Source: PHAA01 sp022706565 (GTDB lineage Bacteria; Bacillota; Syntrophomonadia; Syntrophomonadales; Syntrophomonadaceae). Taken from it: a stretch of 64,000 nucleotides of DNA. The notes under the pieces were generated by a model. It was not told the DNA's origin. It did no database searches and saw only the letters and a list, made by a program, of their open reading frames with translations. The stretch's first letter is position 1, and each line of letters begins with the position of its first letter. The stretch covers positions 124,001-188,000 of the forward strand of contig JAXGLD010000001.1 of the NCBI GenBank assembly GCA_040769385.1, read 5' to 3'. Both the position numbers and the translations under genes were made by a program. This document shows positions 50,120-58,851 of the stretch, piece after piece.

Positions 50120-51016
50120 TCAGGCGGGAGGAAGGCTGGTTGTGACCGCCTCCTCCGCCGGACCATGTTCCCGGGTAGCGGCTATATAAATTCCGGACAG
50201 GATCAGGAAACCGCCAGCCAACTGGTACCAGGCCAAAGCCTCACCGAATATCAAGCAAGCCAGGATACTGGCCCCCACCGATTCGCCCAGTACCGATACC
50301 GATACCACCGGGGCTTTTACGTATTTGAGCGCCCAATTCAGGGAAGCGTGCCCAATTATACCCGGTACGGCCGCCTGCAGCAGGAATAATATCCAGTCCA
50401 GACGGGGGTAGCTGGTCAACCTCAATCCCAAGACCGAACATATCGCCAGCAGAACCACTGAGGCCGCCGCGGCGGCTATGGAGGTATACGTCCAGACATC
50501 CACCCGGGAGCGCACGTCCCGTCCTATCAAGAAATATATAGCAATAAAGAGCCCGCTCAAAAGGGCCAGCATATCACCCAGCAACCGGCCGGACTGCAGG
50601 TCCCCCTGCATAATCAGAAGGCTCCCCAACAGCGCCAGGCCGATCCCCCCCTGCACCCAGCGGTTGACCCTCTCCTTTAGCAGCCAGGCTGACAACAGCA
50701 GGACAAAAATCACCTGCAGGTTGGTAAATAACACCGAACTGGAGATACTGGTATGGTTCAGCGAGGTTATCCACAATCCCAGATGCAGGGCCAGGAACAC
50801 CCCTGAAGCCAAAATATAGGCGAGATCACGACGCTGGAGTTGTTTGATTCCGGTAGGTGCGGTTCTACTCAAAAGCGCCGTCAACCCAGCGGTGAAGATC
50901 ACCCGATAGAGGGCGATGATCAGAGCCGGGGCGGTGATATAGCGGATCATTATTGAAGAAGTGGACATGGATAGCACTGCGATGAACAAAGCCAGGTAGA
51001 TAATGGCTGGTCTCAT
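50120..51016 (-). CDS. EamA/DMT-family transporter
   Basis: A 298-residue permease with ten helices in two EamA repeats (about 5-140 and 150-285). The DMT superfamily exports metabolites, mostly amino acids. The start overlaps the livG stop by 4 nt, in the place livF would occupy, so it is co-expressed with the branched-chain amino-acid importer genes. Whether it is an exporter that balances the importer is inference. Confidence 0.85.
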   Translation of the reverse strand: MRPAIIYLALFIAVLSMSTSSIMIRYITAPALIIALYRVIFTAGLTALLSRTAPTGIKQLQRRDLAYILASGVFLALHLGLWITSLNHTSISSSVLFTNLQVIFVLLLSAWLLKERVNRWVQGGIGLALLGSLLIMQGDLQSGRLLGDMLALLSGLFIAIYFLIGRDVRSRVDVWTYTSIAAAAASVVLLAICSVLGLRLTSYPRLDWILFLLQAAVPGIIGHASLNWALKYVKAPVVSVSVLGESVGASILACLIFGEALAWYQLAGGFLILSGIYIAATREHGPAEEAVTTSLPPA

Positions 51017-51777
51017 GCCCCTGACCCGAGGTAGGACTGGATGACCCGTTCGTCGTTCTTGACCTGAGCAGGAGTCCCCTCGGCGATCTTGCGGCCATAA
51101 TCAAGCACCGTTATCCGCTCACAGATGTTCATAACCAGGTTCATATCGTGCTCGACCAGGATGATGGTAAGATTGAGCTGGTCCCGGATACTGCGGATGA
51201 AGGCCATTAATTCCTCTTTCTCGCCAGTATTCATGCCCGCCCCTGGTTCATCCAGCAGCAGCAGGGAAGGATCCAGGGCCAGAGCCCGGGCTATCTCCAA
51301 GCGGCGCTGTTCACCGTAAGCCAAGTTTTCAGCATATTCATACCGTTTATCGACCAAGTCCACCAATTCCAGCAATTCCATGGCGCGCAGCTCGGTTTCC
51401 TTCTCTTCCCGCCGGGCCGCCGGCAATCTCAGCAGACAGCTCCAGAGACCGCTGTGGGTCACGCCAAAGCGTCCGACCCTTACGTTGTCAAGAACCGACA
51501 GTTTGCCGAACAGACGAATGTTTTGAAAGGTGCGGCCGATACCCAGGCGGGCAATGTCATGAGGCGCCATCCCATCAATACGGCGCTCCCGGAACAGGAG
51601 CTCCCCCTCGGTAGGAACATAAATGCCGGTGATTATGTTGAACAGGGTGGTTTTGCCTGCCCCGTTGGGTCCGATGATACCCAATATCTCCCCGGTCAAA
51701 ACGCTCAGGCTGACCGTGTCGACCGCGCGCAGACCTCCGAACTCCTGGCTTATCCTGGTCATCTCGAGAATGTTCAT
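51013..51777 (-). CDS. livG: LivG-type branched-chain amino acid ABC ATPase
   Basis: A 254-residue ATPase with Walker A G-P-N-G-A-G-K-T-T, signature N-L-A-Y-G-E-Q-R-R-L-E-I-A-R (the LivG variant of the ABC signature), Walker B L-L-L-L-D-E-P and the switch H in V-E-H-D-M. The overlaps with livM and the EamA gene are 4 nt each. In the usual operon livF follows; it is not found here. Confidence 0.92.
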   Translation of the reverse strand: MNILEMTRISQEFGGLRAVDTVSLSVLTGEILGIIGPNGAGKTTLFNIITGIYVPTEGELLFRERRIDGMAPHDIARLGIGRTFQNIRLFGKLSVLDNVRVGRFGVTHSGLWSCLLRLPAARREEKETELRAMELLELVDLVDKRYEYAENLAYGEQRRLEIARALALDPSLLLLDEPGAGMNTGEKEELMAFIRSIRDQLNLTIILVEHDMNLVMNICERITVLDYGRKIAEGTPAQVKNDERVIQSYLGSGA

Positions 51778-52655
51778 TCCCTATCCCCCCTCTGGGTCCA
51801 CCACTTCTTGATGTCATAGACACGAACATCACCAAGCAGACCATTGGGGCGGAATATCATCAGAATGACCAGCAACGCCCCATAAAACAGAAGCCGGTAT
51901 TCATCCACGATGCGCAGCATCTCCGGCAGAATGGTCAGGATGACCACCCCGATGATAGTGCCGGGAATACTGCCCATACCGCCCAACACCACCATATTCA
52001 GCAACTCGATAGACTTCATAAAACCGAAGTCCTGAGGATTGATGTAGTACATGTAGTGAGCGTAAAGACCGCCGCCCAGTCCTCCCAGCAGAGAGCCGAC
52101 CGAAAAAGCCAGCACCTTCATGCGGGTGGTGTCGACTCCGCAAGCCTCAGCAGCTATCTCGTTCTCCCGGATGGCATAGAGGGAACGCCCAACCCGGGAA
52201 GCCAACAACTGCCGGTTAAGAACTATGACCACCAGGACCAGCAGCCACACCACGGTGAAACCAGTATTCTGAGGAATACCTGACAGCCCCACCGCTTTTC
52301 CCCCCGGCCCGAAGTTGAGGAAAAAGACCCGGACTATCTCGGCGAAGCCGATAGTAACCATTGCCAGATAGTCGCCTTCCAGCCTCAAGGTGGGAATTCC
52401 GATCAGGAAACCGAAAAATGCGGCCACCAAAGCCCCGCCCAGGAGGGCTAAGGCGAAGGGAACTTCCAACTGGACGGATAGGATGGCCGAAGTATAGGCT
52501 CCCAGGCTCATAAAACCAGCATGTCCCATGGACAACTGGCCGGTAACCCCAGTAATCAGGTTAAGGCCCAGGGCCAGGATGATATTTATGCCAATGAAAA
52601 TCAGAATACGCAGGTAATAAGCATCTATGGTTTGATTCAGGAAAGCATCGAACAT
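51774..52655 (-). CDS. livM: LivM-type branched-chain amino acid permease
   Basis: A 293-residue permease with about nine helices, matching LivM: L-A-L-G-L-N-L-I-T-G-V-T-G-Q-L near the N-terminus, and G-G-M-G-S-I-P-G-T-I-I-G-V near the C-terminus. It pairs with LivH. ATG at 52655 after AGGTGGATC; the frame upstream overlaps livH. Confidence 0.9.
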   Translation of the reverse strand: MFDAFLNQTIDAYYLRILIFIGINIILALGLNLITGVTGQLSMGHAGFMSLGAYTSAILSVQLEVPFALALLGGALVAAFFGFLIGIPTLRLEGDYLAMVTIGFAEIVRVFFLNFGPGGKAVGLSGIPQNTGFTVVWLLVLVVIVLNRQLLASRVGRSLYAIRENEIAAEACGVDTTRMKVLAFSVGSLLGGLGGGLYAHYMYYINPQDFGFMKSIELLNMVVLGGMGSIPGTIIGVVILTILPEMLRIVDEYRLLFYGALLVILMIFRPNGLLGDVRVYDIKKWWTQRGDRE

Positions 52656-52662
52656 GATCCAC

Positions 52663-53535
52663 CTACACCTTTTTCGATAACTTCTGCCCAACAAGGCCTT
52701 GGGGGCGGATGATGAGCACCAAGATCAGAATAGCGAAGGCGATGGCATCTTTATAGGATGAGGATAGGTAAGCTATCCCCATGATCTCCAGCACTCCCAG
52801 GGTCAATCCCCCGATCATGGCGCCGGGAACCGAGCCAATCCCGCCCAATACCGCAGCCGCGAACGCCTTTAGTCCGGCCATGGTTCCCATATATGGCCAG
52901 ACCGCATTGTAGTATATGCCTACCATTACACCCCCGGCGGCGGCTAGGGCCGACCCAACAGCAAAAGTCAGTGAGATTATGCGGTTGACATTGACGCCCA
53001 TCAATTTGGAGGCCTCCAGGTCCTGGGAACAGGCCCGCATGGCCTTGCCCACCCGGGTCTTCTTGATGGCCAATTCCAGCACCACCATCAACAACGCCGC
53101 TATCAAGAGGATGATTATTTGCAGAGTCGATACCTGCAAACTGCCCAACTGGAAGGTGGAGCCGCCCAGGACTTCGGGGTAGCGGGTGGTATTGGGACCC
53201 CGGTACAGGACCATCAGGGTGGACAGGAATATGGACACTCCGATAGCACTTATCAGAGCTGACAGGCGGGAGGATTTTCCCCGCAAGGGGCGGTAGGCCA
53301 CTCTTTCGATAAGCATCCCCAATAACATGCAAAAAGCCATGGCCCCCAGCAAGGCCACAAAAATATTGAAGCCGGCGGTGACCAGGAACAATCCGACAAA
53401 AGCCCCAAACATGTATACTTCGCCGTGAGCGAAATTTATCAGCTGGACGATTCCGTACACCATCGTGTAACCCAGGGCGATGAGGGCATAAGAACTGCCC
53501 AGGGTCAATCCGTTCAACAGCTGCTCCCAGAACAT
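52663..53535 (-). CDS. livH: LivH-type branched-chain amino acid permease
   Basis: A 290-residue permease with about eight helices, matching LivH: L-N-G-L-T-L-G-S-S-Y-A-L-I-A-L-G-Y-T-M-V-Y-G near the start and V-L-G-G-I-G-S-V-P-G-A-M-I-G-G towards the end. A hairpin separates it from the binding-protein gene upstream. Confidence 0.92.
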   Translation of the reverse strand: MFWEQLLNGLTLGSSYALIALGYTMVYGIVQLINFAHGEVYMFGAFVGLFLVTAGFNIFVALLGAMAFCMLLGMLIERVAYRPLRGKSSRLSALISAIGVSIFLSTLMVLYRGPNTTRYPEVLGGSTFQLGSLQVSTLQIIILLIAALLMVVLELAIKKTRVGKAMRACSQDLEASKLMGVNVNRIISLTFAVGSALAAAGGVMVGIYYNAVWPYMGTMAGLKAFAAAVLGGIGSVPGAMIGGLTLGVLEIMGIAYLSSSYKDAIAFAILILVLIIRPQGLVGQKLSKKV

Positions 53536-53624
53536 CAGTATCCTCCTATTGGGTTAAAAGATCATATACAGTTTAACACAGCCCGTCTTAGATCGGATGT
53601 TAAACCGGATATGATCCCGACAAA

Positions 53625-53648
53625 GGCCCGTCCGAGGCAGGACGGGCC
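53625..53648 (-). terminator. Intercistronic hairpin between livK and livH
   Basis: GGCCCGTCC and GGACGGGCC form a 9-bp stem; on the minus strand TTTG follows. Typical of a partial terminator that makes the binding protein more abundant than the permease. Confidence 0.55.
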
Positions 53649-53675
53649 CTGGCCGGTTTTTAGCCGGGATTTATA

Positions 53676-54872
53676 CTATTTTGCCTGAACGGGAATTTTC
53701 TCCAGCAGAGCCGGGAATTTCTCCCCTTTTACAGTGAGCAGACAAACCGGGCTCTTGATGGGTTCACGGTCAGCACGGAAGGTAGTGACACCGGATACGC
53801 CCGGATAGTCCTTCAGTTTGACCAGTTCCTCTTTGTAAACACTGGGGTCGGTGCTGTTGGCATCGGTCATAGCCTTGGCAATAATCATAACCGCGTCATA
53901 GTATTGGGCTGAGAACATATCGGGGTCCTCGTTGAATTTGGCCCGATAGGCTTCCAGGAACTTGGCGGTTTCCGGGCTGGGCTGATCGGTGGAAAACCCG
54001 GCATAGAAAATGACCTTTTCCTGCACGGCGGTGCCGCCCAGTTTGGCCAGGTCCTGTCCATAGAGGCCGTCTCCGCCTACCATGACGATGTTCAAGCCTT
54101 TTTTCTGGGCTTCGTTCATGATCAAAGCCGCTTCGGTATAGTAGCCGGTAAATACCAGGGCGTCGGCGCCGGCGTTTTTCAGCTTGGTCACCTGGGCGGT
54201 GAAGTCAGTCTCACCGTCATTGACGTTATCCTCCAGGACGATGTTGCCGCCTTTTTCAGTGATAGCCTCTTTGAAGATAGGGGTCAGGGCGGTGCTGTAG
54301 CCATTGTTGAGGGAAGTGATAATCGCCAGGTTCTTCCATCCCTTGGTGTTTATCATCCAATCCACCACCGCCGGGGCTGCCACGGTGTCCAGCAGGGTGT
54401 TGCGGAACACATAATCACCGATCTCCACTACGCCCGCACCAGTAGCACCGGCAGAGAAGATAACCATCTTGTTCTTTTGGGCAATGTCCGCCGCCACCTT
54501 GGTCAGACCAGTGCAGGGGTCTCCGACCAAGGCTGATACTTTGTCCACCGTTATGTATTTGGTGGTGATATTGGCAATTTCACTGCTCTCGCCTTTATTA
54601 TCGTAATAAATTCCTTCTACTTTTTTACCCAGAATGCCACCCTTGGCATTCAACTCTTCGATAGCCATTTGCATTCCCTTTTGACCGGGGATTCCATAAT
54701 TGGCCACCGAGCCGGTCAAGGCACCCAAGAAACCAAGTTTGATCGTGTCACCGGCAGCCGGAGTACCCTGCTGGGTAGTCTGCTCCTTACTGGCGCAGCC
54801 GCCCAGCACCGAGAATACCATCAACAGGCACAGCAACAGAGCGATCCTTTTCATTAGTCTTTTCCTCAACAT
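53676..54872 (-). CDS. livK: LivK-type amino-acid-binding lipoprotein
   Basis: A 398-residue periplasmic-binding-like lipoprotein (lipobox L-G-G-C at about 23-26). Class I fold with I-K-L-G-F-L-G-A-L-T-G start and G-D-P-C-T-G-L-T, common to branched-chain amino acid or amide binding proteins. First gene of livK-H-M-G. ATG with AGGAGGGATA. The ligand may be leucine/isoleucine/valine or another amide; sequence does not settle it. Confidence 0.88.
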   Translation of the reverse strand: MLRKRLMKRIALLLCLLMVFSVLGGCASKEQTTQQGTPAAGDTIKLGFLGALTGSVANYGIPGQKGMQMAIEELNAKGGILGKKVEGIYYDNKGESSEIANITTKYITVDKVSALVGDPCTGLTKVAADIAQKNKMVIFSAGATGAGVVEIGDYVFRNTLLDTVAAPAVVDWMINTKGWKNLAIITSLNNGYSTALTPIFKEAITEKGGNIVLEDNVNDGETDFTAQVTKLKNAGADALVFTGYYTEAALIMNEAQKKGLNIVMVGGDGLYGQDLAKLGGTAVQEKVIFYAGFSTDQPSPETAKFLEAYRAKFNEDPDMFSAQYYDAVMIIAKAMTDANSTDPSVYKEELVKLKDYPGVSGVTTFRADREPIKSPVCLLTVKGEKFPALLEKIPVQAK

Positions 54873-55041
54873 TATCCCTCCTAAAATAGTGGTTTTAATA
54901 CGGTCCTCCTCTCTGCACTCGTCAACATTATTCTAATTCCATTCGATGCGCCATAATCCTGCCGAATACAAAAAAAACTGACCCCTGAGGACAGTCGATA
55001 GTAATCGGACGGGCCGCCGGGGGAAGCAATCCGCCGGGCTA

Positions 55042-55683
55042 TTATTCTTCTAGAAAATGGTGCAGGGAAATATCGCGATAATCGCGAGCTGCCAAAAAAC
55101 TGGCCACCCCCGAGCTGTTGCGGTACTCATCCAGCAGCTCCAGAAACAAACGGTCAAAACTGCTGGCTCCCGGTCCGGCTGCTGGGACCAGACCCTGCTG
55201 CTGGGCGAAAATCTGGGTGGCGGCGGCACCCGACCAAGCGATCTTGTAAATCAGTTGCTCGGTTCGGCCTAGCAGGGGAGTACATAGATAAAACCGGCAG
55301 ATCAATGAACGCACCGGATAAATGGAGCAGATATTATCCTGCAGGAATATACAAGGTTCGGGGACCATGCGTAACAGTCCCACCGCCAGTTTTTCCGCCT
55401 GGAAATAACGGGCTACGAAATCATCGTATGCCATCCCCAGCATTTCTGCCATGCGGCGGAAGGAGACCAGGTCCGGTATGACATAGGCGGTAGCGCAGCA
55501 ATTGCGCTGACACCCTTTGCAGAGGGCGTGATGGCCACGGGCGTATTGTTTGAAAATGGTCTGATCATCGCAGAGGGGCTGCCAGGCGTCCAGCAGATCC
55601 TGTACGGTGGCCGGCAGAACTACCTTAATGCCCAATCCCGCTTGGCCATCCTCATGGCCATGGTAAACCTCCACCCCGCTCAT
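55042..55683 (-). CDS. YkgJ-type cysteine-cluster protein
   Basis: A 213-residue protein with the YkgJ cluster C-x2-C-x3-C-C (C-K-G-C-Q-R-N-C-C at about 55-63) and a second C-S-I-Y-P-V-R-S-L-I-C-R-F-Y-L-C (about 118-133), thought to bind zinc or an Fe-S cluster. Function unknown. It overlaps the rnhA start by 4 nt and may be co-translated. Confidence 0.8.
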   Translation of the reverse strand: MSGVEVYHGHEDGQAGLGIKVVLPATVQDLLDAWQPLCDDQTIFKQYARGHHALCKGCQRNCCATAYVIPDLVSFRRMAEMLGMAYDDFVARYFQAEKLAVGLLRMVPEPCIFLQDNICSIYPVRSLICRFYLCTPLLGRTEQLIYKIAWSGAAATQIFAQQQGLVPAAGPGASSFDRLFLELLDEYRNSSGVASFLAARDYRDISLHHFLEE

Positions 55684-56135
55684 AGTTTTTCTCCCGCCTG
55701 CATCTCCTTGATAGCCTGGCGGGCCAGTTCGTCGCAGCGCTCGTTGTATACATGTCCGGCATGACCTTTGACCTTGACCACCCGGACCTCATTGGACCTG
55801 GTCAACTCCAGCAGCCGCTTCCACAGATCCTGGTTGGCCACCGGTTCCTTCTTGCTGTTGACCCATCCATTGCGCTGCCATTTATCCAGCCACTTCTGGT
55901 TGAAGGCATTGACTACATAGGCGCTGTCGGAATACACGTTGACCTTACGGCCGGATACCTTGAGGGCGCTGAGGGCTTCGATGACCGCCTGCAGCTCCAT
56001 ACGCTGATTGGTGGTTTCCGGTTCCCCGCCGCGGATCTCTTTAACGTGACTGCCCGACATGAGCACCGCTCCCCAACCGCCTGGTCCCGGGTTTCCAGAA
56101 CAAGCCCCGTCAGTATATATATCGATATCATTCAT
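55680..56135 (-). CDS. rnhA: Ribonuclease HI
   Basis: A 151-residue RNase HI. The catalytic DEDD residues are visible: D in Y-T-D-G-A-C-S-G-N-P-G (about 8), E in M-E-L-Q-A-V (about 46), D in V-Y-S-D-S-A-Y-V (about 68) and the last D near the C-terminus in E-R-C-D-E-L-A. It removes RNA from RNA-DNA hybrids. Confidence 0.93.
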   Translation of the reverse strand: MNDIDIYTDGACSGNPGPGGWGAVLMSGSHVKEIRGGEPETTNQRMELQAVIEALSALKVSGRKVNVYSDSAYVVNAFNQKWLDKWQRNGWVNSKKEPVANQDLWKRLLELTRSNEVRVVKVKGHAGHVYNERCDELARQAIKEMQAGEKL

Positions 56136-56161
56136 AAAGATGACTCCACTAATGTAATAAC

Positions 56162-56872
56162 CTAAAACAATTGCAGCAGTTCGGCCAGGGAACGGATGCG
56201 GTAGTCGCAGTCCGCCGTTATCTCGGTGTCATCCGCTTCCGGCGCCAGCCAAACCGCTGTCATACCTGCCGCCTTGGCCCCTACCATATCGGTGTTGCTG
56301 TTGTCGCCCACGTGGGCTGCTTCATTATTATGCACTCCTAAATGCTGGAGGGTGTAATCAAATATTTTGACGTTGGGTTTAGCCCAGCGCACCTCGTCGG
56401 AGAACACGGTGACCGTGAAATAATCGAAGATACCATCCGCACGCATGAGGTCCCGCAGTATAACGCCTGGCGAGATCCCGGTATTGCAGATCACAGCCAG
56501 TTTATACCGGCCCGCCAGCTCGGGAATAGTCTCCAGCACCCCGTCGTTGAGACGGGGCGGGTATTCTCTCCTTATCGAGGTATAAGCCTCGTAAGCCTTC
56601 TTCCATTCGTCAATACGCAGGTCCAATTTGAGCTGCCTCAATACGTACTCGAGTTGGCCCCGGGGGGTCAGATCGAGTCCGCATTCGATCTGATAATGGT
56701 TGGCATACTGCCAGCTATCATAGAAGGCCTCGCGGATAGAGTCGGTATCGGCAGAGTATCCCATATCCCGTAAGGCCTCCTGGAACATGGCCACCCGCCG
56801 TTTGAAAACGCCCTCATTGCGGGGTATTTTATAGAGAGTATCCCAAAAGTCGAAGGTGATCGCTCTCAGCAC
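56162..56872 (-). CDS. HAD-superfamily hydrolase
   Basis: A 236-residue HAD phosphatase with motif I I-T-F-D-F-W-D-T-L (nucleophile Asp), a helical cap (about 20-95), motif II I-C-N-T-G, motif III K-P and motif IV G-D-N-S-N-T-D-M-V-G. Pyrimidine-nucleotidase/YjjG-like by shape; the substrate is unknown. ATG at 56872. Confidence 0.85.
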   Translation of the reverse strand: MLRAITFDFWDTLYKIPRNEGVFKRRVAMFQEALRDMGYSADTDSIREAFYDSWQYANHYQIECGLDLTPRGQLEYVLRQLKLDLRIDEWKKAYEAYTSIRREYPPRLNDGVLETIPELAGRYKLAVICNTGISPGVILRDLMRADGIFDYFTVTVFSDEVRWAKPNVKIFDYTLQHLGVHNNEAAHVGDNSNTDMVGAKAAGMTAVWLAPEADDTEITADCDYRIRSLAELLQLF

Positions 56873-56907
56873 ACGATTTCCTCCCCGTCCCGATTACCGC
56901 TCAGCCC

Positions 56908-57216
56908 CTAATCCGCGTGGGCTTCTGCTATCTTTTTGGTAGTTTTTTCGGATTGTTCCACAAAACCCTTCACATCTCCGTCCAGGATGGCCTGGTTATC
57001 GATCTGGCGTTCTTTGTTCAGGGCGCGGGCCTTATTCTTCAAGTTGTTGTCGGTCGTGTAAAATCCGGTCCCTTTGAACACAATCCCTACATTCTGACTG
57101 ACCAGCCTCCGCACCGGGCTGCCGCACTCGGGACAGACCTCCAGCGCACTCTCGCTTATCTTCTGCCTGGCCTCAAAGCATCCACATTTCTCACAACGGT
57201 AATCATAAATAGGCAC
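56908..57216 (-). CDS. FmdB-type zinc ribbon protein
   Basis: A 102-residue protein with an N-terminal zinc ribbon (C-x2-C then 16 residues and C-x2-C: Y-D-Y-R-C-E-K-C-G-C and V-C-P-E-C-G), typical of FmdB regulators. The C-terminal half is helical and charged. FmdB-type proteins are linked to formamidase regulation in some species; the role here is unknown. Confidence 0.85.
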   Translation of the reverse strand: MPIYDYRCEKCGCFEARQKISESALEVCPECGSPVRRLVSQNVGIVFKGTGFYTTDNNLKNKARALNKERQIDNQAILDGDVKGFVEQSEKTTKKIAEAHAD

Positions 57217-57310
57217 CTGTACTCACTCTCCTAAATAATATATGTTGCTGCGGTCATTAATACATCAGTCATTCCATATGCGGTCGGGACTTGGTGAGGG
57301 TAAACGTGTC

Positions 57311-57997
57311 TCAGCCGATACCCAGGGAATTACTGAGCAGTATTATCGCAAACATGGTCCCGTTCCACAAGCCATGAGCTACCATTGGCACCAGTATGCT
57401 GCCGCTCTTTTCATACATGTAGCAGAGGATGGCCCCGCCCACCGCCAGAGGCAGGCCCCGCCACAGATCGAAATGGGCCAGCCCAAATATGACACCGGCC
57501 AGGATCGCTCCCCAGGCTGGTCCCAGGTGTTTGCGGAAAACTGGATAGATCATGCCCCGGTAGAATAGTTCCTCTGATACCGGGGCCAGGACGGTACCGG
57601 CAAACACCAGAGCGATGATATCAGGCAGGTGGGTAGCCGAACGCATTATTTGCTCGATATCCTGCATATCCAAATCAGGTTGAAAGTATTTTAACCCATA
57701 GCCCATCAAGGATATTAGGATAACCAGCAGGACCCCGCCCTTGAGTCCATAGTGTATGAAATCCCGCCCGCTCACCAGGCGCAGCCCGAGCTCGCTCCAA
57801 TTGGACTTTCTAAATACAACTGCATCCAGATACACACACAGCACGGTAGCAATGAATTGGACCCCAAATAGGTAGATAAACAGTCGTATGGTATCGCTGC
57901 CGGCCACCAACGGCACTACTGCCGCGGCCGTGGCGATAATCATGATACCAAGGTACACCGCGATGATGTCTATAAACCCCCAGCGTGGTTGTTCCAT
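57311..57997 (-). CDS. CPBP-family intramembrane metalloprotease
   Basis: A 228-residue multi-pass protein with six to seven helices and the CPBP signature: E-E-L-F-Y-R-G (motif 1, catalytic Glu-Glu, Arg), F-G-L-A-H-F-D (motif 2 His) and H-G-L-W-N (motif 3 His). Such proteins cut other membrane proteins or immunity peptides. Single gene. Confidence 0.85.
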   Translation of the reverse strand: MEQPRWGFIDIIAVYLGIMIIATAAAVVPLVAGSDTIRLFIYLFGVQFIATVLCVYLDAVVFRKSNWSELGLRLVSGRDFIHYGLKGGVLLVILISLMGYGLKYFQPDLDMQDIEQIMRSATHLPDIIALVFAGTVLAPVSEELFYRGMIYPVFRKHLGPAWGAILAGVIFGLAHFDLWRGLPLAVGGAILCYMYEKSGSILVPMVAHGLWNGTMFAIILLSNSLGIG

Positions 57998-58138
57998 CCG
58001 ATCCGCCTCCTAACCATCCATCCTATTATACTTCATCACTCCCTAAAACTAATCCTGTTTTTATTGCCCTTGCACTTATGGAATCCCTCTCCAGGGACAT
58101 AATAAATATAACCATGATTGATAAAAGGAGGATTCCCC

Positions 58139-58621
58139 ATGACCCCTTTGCTATTCATTCTGGTAGCTACGGTCGTCTTAAGCGTCTTGATTCTGTGGGT
58201 GCTCCGGTCGGTGGTAAACATTCCCCGAGCTTGGCCGCCCCAGCAGGATTTTGCTTTCGAGAGCTCGTCAGAGTTGGCCCTGTCTGAGCAGGGGGAGTAC
58301 TACCTGGCCCAGGACTCAATTCGGCTGCAACCCCTTGGAGAAGGCTGGGCGCAGGTAAGCTGGAACCTGAGTCGGTCCAAACTGGAGCAGGCTTGTGCCG
58401 AGTATCATTTGAAACCCGACCCGAAGTATATGGTGCTCCGGCTCCAGGCCGACAACGGACATTCTCATCAACTGGACCTGTGGGTTAAAAGCCTGGCCGG
58501 CCAGTACCGGTTCCAGCCGGACCCGCATACCAGCTATTGCGCGATCCTGGGAATCAGCCAATACCAGCAATTCCTCCCCATCCTGACCTCGGTCACCATC
58601 AGCAGCCTGGCTGGCAAGTAG
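58139..58621 (+). CDS. Membrane-anchored protein of unknown function
   Basis: A 160-residue protein, ATG after AAAGGAGGATTCCCC. The N-terminal helix (about 3-22, L-L-F-I-L-V-A-T-V-V-L-S-V-L-I-L-W) anchors it; the rest is soluble, beta-rich, and ends in S-L-A-G-K. No family recognised. It is divergent from the CPBP gene and single. Confidence 0.6.
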   Translation: MTPLLFILVATVVLSVLILWVLRSVVNIPRAWPPQQDFAFESSSELALSEQGEYYLAQDSIRLQPLGEGWAQVSWNLSRSKLEQACAEYHLKPDPKYMVLRLQADNGHSHQLDLWVKSLAGQYRFQPDPHTSYCAILGISQYQQFLPILTSVTISSLAGK

Positions 58622-58691
58622 TAAAAACCAGACCCGGCCGCATCCGGCTGCGTTTGGCCTGCCACCCGCTGCCCATTTCCGCCCCTCCAAC

Positions 58692-58720
58692 TTGTCACAC
58701 TTTTAGCAATGCCCTATAAT
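58692..58720 (+). promoter_or_regulatory. Sigma-A promoter of fdhD
   Basis: TTGTCA, 17-bp spacer, TATAAT. Transcription starts near 58727 and gives a leader of about 125 nt that contains a GGGT/ACCC hairpin. Confidence 0.7.
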
Positions 58721-58851
58721 TTTTACATAAACCAATCAATTCCAGCTGGGGTCAGGGTGGGAGACCCTTTCTAGATCCAGGAATCCCATACTATTGACCT
58801 TTCAGCCTGTTCCAGGCGCCGACCACATAAGACCGGAGAGGAGGACCAGTT

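Noticed and set aside
58727..58851. Second Moco riboswitch in front of fdhD
   Set aside because: The CAGGG-stem-GCCTCC-GGAAAG core seen at 29.8 kb is absent.
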